This document shows positions 1-6,067 of a stretch of DNA of 6,868 nt, piece by piece. The translations under genes were made by a program, and so were the position numbers. The DNA comes from Methylococcaceae bacterium. Lineage in GTDB: Bacteria > Pseudomonadota > Gammaproteobacteria > Methylococcales > Methylomonadaceae. Location of the stretch: positions 1-6,868 of the forward strand of contig CANNNN010000136.1 in NCBI GenBank assembly GCA_947506075.1. Reading direction: 5' to 3'. How positions within the stretch are numbered: position 1 is the stretch's first letter; every line of letters starts with the position of its first letter. Below the pieces are notes generated by a model. The model worked only from the letters and a program-made list of their open reading frames with translations, did not search any database and was not told the DNA's origin.

Positions 1-585
1 GCTGACGAAAAAATTCGTAATGCCTCTTTTACCGAAGAAGTTCTTAAAGGTAACAACAGTACGCCAATAGAATTGGGCACTGATCGCCTGGTAGTATTGC
101 GGCTGTTGGAGCACAAGGCTGTTGCTGCGAGAGAGTTAAAAGATGTTAAGCAGGATATAGTTGCGTTATTGCAGGCGGATAAGGCTAAGCTACAGGCTGT
201 CGAAACAGCTCGGCAGATCAAGGCTAAATTGCAGGCAGGGGAGTCCATACAAGCTGTTGCTGCGGAAAATAAGCTGCAAATAAAGACAGTGACCGGATTA
301 ACGCGTAGTAAGAGTGATGTGCCCGTGCAGCTGAGTCAAGCTATCTTTAAGGCAGCTAAACCTGTTGGCGGTAAGCCGGGTGTTTTTATTGCTGAATTAC
401 CTGCAGGTGAGCTAGTGGTGGTTAGTCTGGCCAAAGTAACAGCAGGCGTAATGACTGAGGATGATAAAAAGCAACAGGAATTGGCGACTAAGAATATTGC
501 CAAAGCTTTTGGTCAGGCTGAATTCAATGCGTTGATAAATAGTTTGCAGGCAGAGGCAGACATATCGGTGAAAGCACCTAAGTAA
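1..585 (+). CDS. ppiD: PpiD-like periplasmic folding chaperone, C-terminal part (5' end outside window)
   Basis: The frame is open from the first base to a TAA stop at 583-585 and encodes 194 residues. This is the C-terminal part of a protein that is usually a little over 600 residues. The stretch DRLVVLRLLEHKAV lines up with DRAFVLRISEHKPEAV of E. coli PpiD as I remember it. The later segment with TEDDKKQQELATKNIAKAF matches the end of that family, which has a similar PEDQKKA stretch. PpiD is anchored in the inner membrane by one N-terminal helix and assists folding of exported proteins near the Sec translocon. The helix, most of the N-terminal chaperone region and the parvulin domain lie upstream of the window. 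The visible part is lysine- and alanine-rich with helical, coiled-coil-like character, including two AKLQA repeats. The gene faces fabI convergently. The family call is strong. The alternative is another SurA/PrsA-type isomerase. Confidence 0.87.
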   Translation, partial: ADEKIRNASFTEEVLKGNNSTPIELGTDRLVVLRLLEHKAVAARELKDVKQDIVALLQADKAKLQAVETARQIKAKLQAGESIQAVAAENKLQIKTVTGLTRSKSDVPVQLSQAIFKAAKPVGGKPGVFIAELPAGELVVVSLAKVTAGVMTEDDKKQQELATKNIAKAFGQAEFNALINSLQAEADISVKAPK

Positions 586-601
586 ACTTCAAGCCGGAAA
601 T

Positions 602-632
602 AAAAAAGGGAGCTTAAAGCTCCCTTTTTTTT
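602..632. terminator. Bidirectional intrinsic terminator between ppiD and fabI
   Basis: GGGAGCT (608-614) pairs with AGCTCCC (618-624) around a three-base loop. The stem is preceded by six A (602-607) and followed by eight T (625-632). Read on either strand, this gives a GC-rich hairpin followed by a U run. It lies 17 bases after the ppiD stop and 17 bases before the end of the convergent fabI, so one element probably serves both genes. The tight loop suggests that the last pair or two may open, leaving a five-base loop. Confidence 0.88.
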
Positions 633-648
633 GATCAAAATTTTAGCT

Positions 649-1431
649 TTAAGAAGAGGCTAAGCCGGCAATGTTATAGCCGCAATCCACAAAAGTAATT
701 TCACCGGTAATGCCCGATGCCAGGTCGGAACACATAAAAGCCGCAGCATTCCCGACTTCCTCGATGGTTACGTTTTTCTTTAATGGCGATGTGTCGGCGG
801 CCTTGTTGAGCATGGCTTTAAAATCATTAATGCCCGAAGCGGCAAGCGTTCTGATAGGACCGGCTGAAATTGCATTAACGCGCGTACCTTCGGCACCTAA
901 AGCTACAGCCATATAACGCACATTGGCTTCAAGACTGGCTTTGGCTACACCCATCACGTTGTAATTAGGAATCGCTCGGTCGGCACCTAAATAAGTCAGG
1001 GTTAACAATGAGCCGTTGCGACCTGCCATCATCGCGCGTCCGGCTTTTGCTAATGCTGTAAAACTGTACGAACTGACATCGTGAGCAATTCTAAAGTTTT
1101 CGCGGCTAGTGACATCAACGTAATCACCATTCAGCGCATCGCGGGGTGCGTAAGCCACTGAATGTACAATGCAATCCAAACCATCCCAGTGTTCGGCCAG
1201 TTTGTTAAATACCGTGTCGATATGCTCATCAATGCTAACGTCGCATTCAAGGGTAATACTGGAATTACATTTTTCAGCCATGTCTTCGACACGACTTTGC
1301 AACTTTTCATTTTGGAACGTAAAAGCTAATTCAGCGCCTTCGCGGTGCATGGCTTGGGCAATACCCCATGCAATAGAACGATTACTGGCTAAACCCACAA
1401 TCAAGACCCGTTTGCCCTGCATAAAACCCAT
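649..1431 (-). CDS. fabI: Enoyl-[acyl-carrier-protein] reductase (NADH), FabI
   Basis: FabI performs the last reduction of each fatty acid elongation cycle, turning trans-2-enoyl-ACP into acyl-ACP in the cytoplasm. With the start chosen here the protein is 260 residues (E. coli 262). Visible hallmarks are the N-terminal dinucleotide-binding segment GKRVLIVGLASNRSIAWGIA, the catalytic tyrosines Tyr147 and Tyr157, and Lys164 in YNVMGVAK. The family block NAISAGPIRTLAASGI is also present. I start at 1431 (MGFMQGKR), which matches MGFLSGKR of E. coli. AGGAG (1438-1442) sits six bases upstream of that ATG but directly abuts the other in-frame ATG at 1437, which would add only two residues. Residue 93 is Ala, where E. 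coli has Gly. The usual VDGG near the C terminus reads VDCG (Cys250). The gene stands alone, convergent to ppiD and divergent from the transporter operon. Confidence 0.97.
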   Translation of the reverse strand: MGFMQGKRVLIVGLASNRSIAWGIAQAMHREGAELAFTFQNEKLQSRVEDMAEKCNSSITLECDVSIDEHIDTVFNKLAEHWDGLDCIVHSVAYAPRDALNGDYVDVTSRENFRIAHDVSSYSFTALAKAGRAMMAGRNGSLLTLTYLGADRAIPNYNVMGVAKASLEANVRYMAVALGAEGTRVNAISAGPIRTLAASGINDFKAMLNKAADTSPLKKNVTIEEVGNAAAFMCSDLASGITGEITFVDCGYNIAGLASS

Positions 1432-1437
1432 TACCAT

Positions 1438-1442
1438 CTCCT
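1438..1442 (-). promoter_or_regulatory. fabI ribosome binding site (decides the start)
   Basis: On the minus strand AGGAG is followed by six bases and then ATG at 1431, a standard spacing. The ATG at 1437 directly abuts the motif and is too close to be used from it. This favours the 260-residue product. Confidence 0.75.
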
Positions 1443-1457
1443 GGTGTTTTTGTTGTT

Positions 1458-1486
1458 ATAATAAAAATTCAAGTATCTATGACCTA
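1458..1486 (-). promoter_or_regulatory. Possible sigma-70 promoter of fabI
   Basis: On the minus strand TATTAT (1458-1463) matches five of six bases of the -10 consensus. It would start transcription about 20 bases before the fabI ATG. At 17-base spacing the -35 position reads TAGGTC (1481-1486), which is a poor match, so the call rests mostly on the -10 box and its location. The same AT-rich patch reads TATAAT on the plus strand (1457-1462), but no acceptable -35 box precedes it. Confidence 0.28.
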
Positions 1487-1569
1487 TATATTGATGTCCA
1501 GTCTTTTGTTGTCGGCACGTCGCTCCGCTGCTTCAAGCATTGCTCTAGTTCCTAATTGCCTGTAATCGT

Positions 1570-3720
1570 ATGAAGATTAAAACCTGTAAAGTTCACGTAT
1601 TAGTTTTGCTGTTTTCTGTGGTCTCATTTTCCTGCGCAGGCGAGGGAATATTACAACTGAACAACCCTTATACCGAAGACGAAGGCAAACAGACCGTTTT
1701 GTATGAGTCATTTTCAGAGCGGCCCAAACATTTGGATCCTGCTGTAGCCTACAGTTCCAATGAATATGCTTTTATCGCACAGATTTACGAGCCGCCGTTT
1801 CAATATCATTATCTGAAAAGACCTTATCAGGTGGTGCCGCTAACGGCTACCCGTATGCCGGAGGTTGTCTATCTGAACCCGCGAGGCGAAAAACTGGGGC
1901 AGGGCATAAAGGATGGCGATATAGCGTTCACCGATTATATTATCGAAATTAAGCCCGGTATTCGCTATCAGCCGCACCCCGCACTGGCTAAGGCCGCCGA
2001 GGGCGACTATCAATATCATCAGTTAAACCCGGCGCAAATCGATGCGGTTAGATCGCTTAATGATATTAAAAATACCGGTTCGCGTGAACTGACTGCCGAG
2101 GATTATGTTTATCAGATCAAACGTCTGGCGCATCCAAAAATGCAGTCGCCGATAGCCGAAATCATGAAAAATTATATTGTCGGCTTTGACGAATACGCCA
2201 AACAGGTCAAAGATAAGCCCAAGACGGGGCTTAAGGACTTGCCGATGGACGGTGTTACAGCGCTCAGTCGGTATCAATATCGCATCCGCATTAAAGGCAA
2301 ATATCCTCAGTTTATCTACTGGTTGGCTATGCCGTTTTTCTCGCCGATGCCCTGGGAAGCTGATCAATTTTATGATCAGCCAGGACTGGCCGACAAAAAT
2401 ATTACGCTGGACTGGTTTCCGATTGGTACCGGGCCTTATCTGATGGCGGAAAATAATCCTAACCGACGCATGATCCTTCTTAAAAACCCGCTGTTTCATC
2501 TCGAAACCTATCCGACCGAAGGCGAGTATGAAGACCAGAAAAAACACCTGCTTGTTGATGCCGGAAAACAGTTGCCGTTTATCGATAAAGTGGTGTTTAT
2601 GCTGGAAAAGGAAGCTATCCCCTACTGGACCAAATTTTTGCAAGGTTATTACGACGCGTCGGGCATAGCCTCGGACAGCTTCGATCAGGCCATACAGTTT
2701 ACCGGTAGCGGCGGCGTGGCGCTGACACCGTCGATGCTGGAAAAAGGCATACAGCTGCAAACTGCAGTCACGACATCCAGTTTTTATCTGGGCTTTAATA
2801 TGCTGGATACTACCGTTGGCGGTATTACCGAGCAGAGTCGAAAATTGCGGCAAGCGATCGCGATCGCGGTCGATTATGAAGAGTTCATCTCTATTTTCAT
2901 GAACGGACGCGGCGTTGTTGCGCAAGGAGTTTTGCCGCCGGGTATTTACGGCTTTGATGATAAGTCCGGTATAAACCCTTATGTGTACGAGTGGCAGGAC
3001 GGCAGGGCGCAACGTAAAAATATCGCTGTAGCGAAGCAACTACTGAGTGAAGCGGGTTATGGCAATGGCATAGATTCAAAAACCAACGAAGCGCTGATTT
3101 TGTATTTTGATACCACGTCCACCAGTGTAGATGACCGGCCTAGGATGAACTGGTATCGAAAGCAATTTGAAAAGTTGGGCATAAAGCTGGTAGTTCGGGC
3201 CACCGACTACAATCGTTTCCAGGAAAAAATGCGTACTGGCAATGCTCAGCTGTTTGTTTGGGGCTGGAACGCCGATTATCCGGATCCCGAAAACTTCTTT
3301 TTCTTGCTGTACGGCGCAAATTCCAAAGTACAGTACGGCGGTGAAAATGCGGCAAATTATCATAGTCCTGAATTCGACCGTTTATTCGAGAAAATGCGCA
3401 ACATGGATAACGGTGAGCAACGCTACCAGATTATTCAGCAATTGCAGGATATCGTGCGCCGTGACTCGCCTTGGGTTTTTGGCTTTCACCCGAAGAATTT
3501 TTCATTGTTTCATGGCTGGTATAAAAATATTAAACCGAATCTGATGGCCAATAACCAGCTTAAATATACCCGTATCGATATTGCCGAGCGAGATTTAAAA
3601 AGGCAGGAATGGAACAAGCCAGTGTTCTGGCCCTTGGTATTGGGTGTTGCGGTGTTTGTAGCGATGATGATGCCGGCGCTTAAGGCTTATAGACGAAGGA
3701 CCAGGGAGACCAGGCGATGA
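1570..3720 (+). CDS. Peptide ABC transporter substrate-binding protein (family 5) with C-terminal membrane anchor
   Basis: This is probably the periplasmic receptor of the importer encoded downstream, binding peptides or peptide-like compounds as OppA, DppA and YejA do. The 716-residue protein is much longer than those (roughly 535-605). A basic N terminus and hydrophobic stretch (residues 8-21) form a signal peptide. Cleavage could fall after Ala23, or Cys22 could be lipidated, though SFSC is a poor lipobox. Family 5 marks are LTAEDYVYQIKRLAHP, IGTGPY (285-290), RQAIAIAVDYEEF and WGWNADYPDPENFF (564-577). The extra length includes an insertion before LTAEDY and a tail. Residues 685-704 are a hydrophobic helix followed by KAYRRRTRETRR, which suggests a tether with a cytoplasmic C terminus. 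An in-frame TAG 21 bases upstream rules out a much earlier start, and no Shine-Dalgarno precedes the ATG. The stop overlaps the next gene by four bases. The actual ligand cannot be read from the sequence. Confidence 0.92.
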   Translation: MKIKTCKVHVLVLLFSVVSFSCAGEGILQLNNPYTEDEGKQTVLYESFSERPKHLDPAVAYSSNEYAFIAQIYEPPFQYHYLKRPYQVVPLTATRMPEVVYLNPRGEKLGQGIKDGDIAFTDYIIEIKPGIRYQPHPALAKAAEGDYQYHQLNPAQIDAVRSLNDIKNTGSRELTAEDYVYQIKRLAHPKMQSPIAEIMKNYIVGFDEYAKQVKDKPKTGLKDLPMDGVTALSRYQYRIRIKGKYPQFIYWLAMPFFSPMPWEADQFYDQPGLADKNITLDWFPIGTGPYLMAENNPNRRMILLKNPLFHLETYPTEGEYEDQKKHLLVDAGKQLPFIDKVVFMLEKEAIPYWTKFLQGYYDASGIASDSFDQAIQFTGSGGVALTPSMLEKGIQLQTAVTTSSFYLGFNMLDTTVGGITEQSRKLRQAIAIAVDYEEFISIFMNGRGVVAQGVLPPGIYGFDDKSGINPYVYEWQDGRAQRKNIAVAKQLLSEAGYGNGIDSKTNEALILYFDTTSTSVDDRPRMNWYRKQFEKLGIKLVVRATDYNRFQEKMRTGNAQLFVWGWNADYPDPENFFFLLYGANSKVQYGGENAANYHSPEFDRLFEKMRNMDNGEQRYQIIQQLQDIVRRDSPWVFGFHPKNFSLFHGWYKNIKPNLMANNQLKYTRIDIAERDLKRQEWNKPVFWPLVLGVAVFVAMMMPALKAYRRRTRETRR
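2351..2384 (+). repeat. Inverted repeat inside the binding-protein gene
   Basis: GCTGATCA (2359-2366) and TGATCAGC (2373-2380) form a perfect eight-base inverted repeat around ATTTTA. The flanks CCTG (2351-2354) and CAGG (2381-2384) can pair as well, if four bases bulge on the left. It is coding sequence (PWEADQFYDQPG). No T run follows, so it is not a terminator. A repeat of this size could arise by chance in a window this long. Confidence 0.35.
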
Positions 3721-4694
3721 TTCAATATATAATTAGGCGACTTTTATACAGTCTGCCGTTATTACTGGGCGTTAATATCTTAACCTTCGTGTTGTTTTTC
3801 GTCGTTAACAGCCCGGACGATATGGCGCGTATGCAGCTGGGCCAAAAACACGTTACCGAGCAGGCTATCTCCAACTGGAAACAGCAGCATGGCTACGATG
3901 TGCCGCTGCTGTGGAATAGTGCTGCGGAAGGCAAAAATAAAATAGCCGACACCATTTTTTATCAAAAATCGGTAGGCCTGTTTTTGTTACGTTTCGGCAT
4001 TTCCGATAGCGGCAGGAATATCGGCGCGGACATTAAAGAGCGCGCCTGGCCCAGTCTGGCGGTGGCCTTGCCGACCTTGCTGATTGGCTTGTTGGTGAAT
4101 ATTTGTTGTGCCTTGATGATGGTGCTGTTTCGCAACAGTTATCTGGAGCAGGCAGGCATCGTGCTGTGCGTGATTTTGATGTCGGTTTCTTCGTTGTTTT
4201 ATATCATCGGTGGGCAGTTTTTGATAGGTAAAGAATTAAGGCTGGTGCCTATTTCTGGCTATGACGACGGCCTTGAGGCGATTAAATTCTTGATCCTGCC
4301 GGTGCTGATTGGCGTGTTTTCGGGCATAGGTTCAGGGGTGCGTTGGTATCGAACCCTGTTTTTGGAAGAAGTTGAAAAGGATTATGTGCGCACCGCAAGA
4401 GCCAAGGGCCTTAGCGAAACCCAAACCCTGTTCCGGCATGTGCTGCCGAATGCGATGATTCCCATTTTGACCGGCGTTGTAGTGGTGTTGCCGCTGTTAT
4501 TCATGGGCAGTTTAATCATGGAGTCGTTCTTTAGTATCCCCGGCTTGGGCAGTTATACGATAGATGCGATCAACAGTCAGGACTTCGCTATTGTTCGCGC
4601 GATGGTTTTCTTGGGCTCGGTGCTCTATGTGATCGGCTTATTGTTGACCGATATTTCCTACACCCTGGTTGATCCGCGCGTGAGGTTGTCGTAA
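3717..4694 (+). CDS. Peptide ABC transporter permease, DppB/OppB/YejB type
   Basis: This is the first of two inner-membrane channel subunits of the importer. The 325-residue protein opens with the typical MIQYIIRRLLYSLPLLLGVNILTFVL, the first membrane helix. A periplasmic segment of about 80 residues follows, ending in RFGISDSG before the core. Further hydrophobic helices lie near residues 113-136, 147-170, 190-207, 248-270 and 294-312. The cytoplasmic coupling (EAA) loop is clear at 226-249, with RTARAKGLS and HVLPNAMIP, and the protein ends in the family-typical LVDPRVRLS. AGGGAG (3703-3708) lies eight bases before the ATG, and the ATG overlaps the stop of the binding-protein gene (ATGA). 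Length and motifs are normal for the family. Substrate specificity cannot be inferred from this subunit. Confidence 0.93.
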   Translation: MIQYIIRRLLYSLPLLLGVNILTFVLFFVVNSPDDMARMQLGQKHVTEQAISNWKQQHGYDVPLLWNSAAEGKNKIADTIFYQKSVGLFLLRFGISDSGRNIGADIKERAWPSLAVALPTLLIGLLVNICCALMMVLFRNSYLEQAGIVLCVILMSVSSLFYIIGGQFLIGKELRLVPISGYDDGLEAIKFLILPVLIGVFSGIGSGVRWYRTLFLEEVEKDYVRTARAKGLSETQTLFRHVLPNAMIPILTGVVVVLPLLFMGSLIMESFFSIPGLGSYTIDAINSQDFAIVRAMVFLGSVLYVIGLLLTDISYTLVDPRVRLS

Positions 4695-6067
4695 TGGTGG
4701 TGTTATGGACAGACGCACTGATCTATTTACTGATTGTGGTGATGCTGGCACTGGGCTGGTATCTGCGCGGCAAGGAACACATCAAACGGCCACTGCAACA
4801 AATAGGCAATAGTAAAATCGGCATGGTGTCTTTGGTGGTATTATTGTTTTTTGTGCTGATCGGTTTGCTTGATTCGGTGCATTTTAAACCTGAAGATGAC
4901 AAAAAAAACGAGATTATCAGTCTATTGGATGCCTTTGCGGCGCCGCTACGGGAACATGGCGAAAAAACTTATTCCGCGCCTTTCGCGACTACATTGTACA
5001 GCAAGGAAATGATGATGCAGTCCGATGGTTCTATGCAATGGGGTTATCCACGACTGGAATTCGGTGGCAGTCATCTGGAGGCTCCCGAGACCCAGCTTAT
5101 GCCTGATATTCTGCAAAAAGCAGCTTATGGTCTTGTACAAGGCCTCGGGTTGATGGGATTGTTGCTAACCATTTCCCTGCTTCGGCGTGGGAATGCAGCC
5201 CGTCCAGAGCATTGTCAAAGGGTTCTAGCGGCGCGAGGGGCAGATAAGGCCAGCGCCAAGGCTATCTGGCAAGTCCTGTTAATTGTCGTGCCGCTAGCCG
5301 CCGCCCTGATCCATCTGTCCGCCTATTACCACGTTTTCGGCACCGACAAAGTTGGCGAAGATGTCTTTTATCAGGCCGTAAAAAGCATACGCACCGGTCT
5401 GGTTATCGGCACCTTAACTACCTTAATCATGCTGCCGATGGCGCTCATCTTCGGCATTCTGGCCGGATTTTTTCGCGGCTGGGTAGATGACATCATTCAA
5501 TATATTTACACCACACTCAGTTCTATCCCCGGCGTGTTGCTGATTGCCGCGTCGATCCTGATGGTTCAGGTGTACATGGCCAATCACGAAGCGGCTTTTA
5601 CCAGCGTTATCGTCAGATCCGATATGCGGCTGCTTTTTCTATGCATGATTCTTGGTGTGACCAGTTGGACTGGCTTGTGTCGATTATTAAGGGCGGAAAC
5701 CCTAAAGCTCAGGGAAATGGAATACGTGCAGGCCGCCTCAGCGTTAGGCGTCAAACAAGGTGCAATTTTGCTGCGCCATATCCTGCCCAATGTAATGCAC
5801 ATCGTATTGATCTCTGTGGTGCTGGATTTTAGCTCCCTGGTGCTGGCCGAGGCGGTATTGTCTTATATTAATATTGGCGTCGACCCTGCCAGTTACAGTT
5901 GGGGCAATATGATTAACGGCGCGCGGCTGGAAATGGCGCGTGAGCCTATCGTGTGGTGGTCGCTGACGGCTGCCTTTGCGTTCATGTTCGCGCTGGTGCT
6001 GGCTGCCAATCTGTTTGCCGACGTGGTACAGGATGCTTTTGATCCGAGGCGTAGCGGCAATGAATAA
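4694..6067 (+). CDS. Peptide ABC transporter permease, DppC/YejE type, with extra N-terminal membrane region
   Basis: This is the second channel subunit. At 457 residues it is well above the usual 290-340. The C-terminal 250 residues are standard: VFGTDKVGEDVF (214-225), the core helices, and an EAA loop at 344-369 with AASALGVKQG and HILPNVMH. It ends in DVVQDAFDPRR. The N-terminal half is unusual. Helix 1 (about 7-24) is followed by the basic YLRGKEHIKRP. Helix 2 (42-60) resembles the normal OppC N-terminal helix. A charged segment of about 85 residues follows (61-145), probably periplasmic. Two more helices (146-163, 190-212) flank a basic cytoplasmic loop with RRGNAAR. That gives nine helices instead of six by eye. 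GAGG (4682-4685) lies eight bases before the ATG, whose A is the last base of the preceding stop (TAATG). Confidence 0.92.
   Translation: MVVLWTDALIYLLIVVMLALGWYLRGKEHIKRPLQQIGNSKIGMVSLVVLLFFVLIGLLDSVHFKPEDDKKNEIISLLDAFAAPLREHGEKTYSAPFATTLYSKEMMMQSDGSMQWGYPRLEFGGSHLEAPETQLMPDILQKAAYGLVQGLGLMGLLLTISLLRRGNAARPEHCQRVLAARGADKASAKAIWQVLLIVVPLAAALIHLSAYYHVFGTDKVGEDVFYQAVKSIRTGLVIGTLTTLIMLPMALIFGILAGFFRGWVDDIIQYIYTTLSSIPGVLLIAASILMVQVYMANHEAAFTSVIVRSDMRLLFLCMILGVTSWTGLCRLLRAETLKLREMEYVQAASALGVKQGAILLRHILPNVMHIVLISVVLDFSSLVLAEAVLSYINIGVDPASYSWGNMINGARLEMAREPIVWWSLTAAFAFMFALVLAANLFADVVQDAFDPRRSGNE

Noticed and set aside
1453..1492. Plus-strand promoter for the transporter operon (TATAAT at 1457-1462 or TATATT at 1487-1492)
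   Set aside because: Neither -10-like box has an acceptable -35 box at 16-18 bases. The AT-rich spacer yields such boxes easily, so no operon promoter is annotated.
1515..1550. Short imperfect dyad around TGCTTCAAGCA in the divergent spacer as an operator
   Set aside because: The arms are only four to five bases with almost no loop, which is not distinguishable from chance.
1169..1555. A plus-strand open frame running antisense to fabI into the spacer
   Set aside because: It is mostly the complement of fabI, has no ribosome binding site, and shows no recognisable domain in its unique part.
2854..2867. Two overlapping GCGATCGC palindromes, the cyanobacterial HIP1 motif
   Set aside because: They encode the conserved AIAIAVDYEEF stretch and occur only here. 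A HIP1-bearing genome would show the motif repeatedly, and the gene content is gammaproteobacterial.
2023..3039. A 338-codon open frame on the minus strand, opposite the binding-protein gene
   Set aside because: It lies wholly inside a well-supported gene, its translation is rich in Arg, His and Phe with no recognisable domain, and it reflects codon bias of the plus strand.
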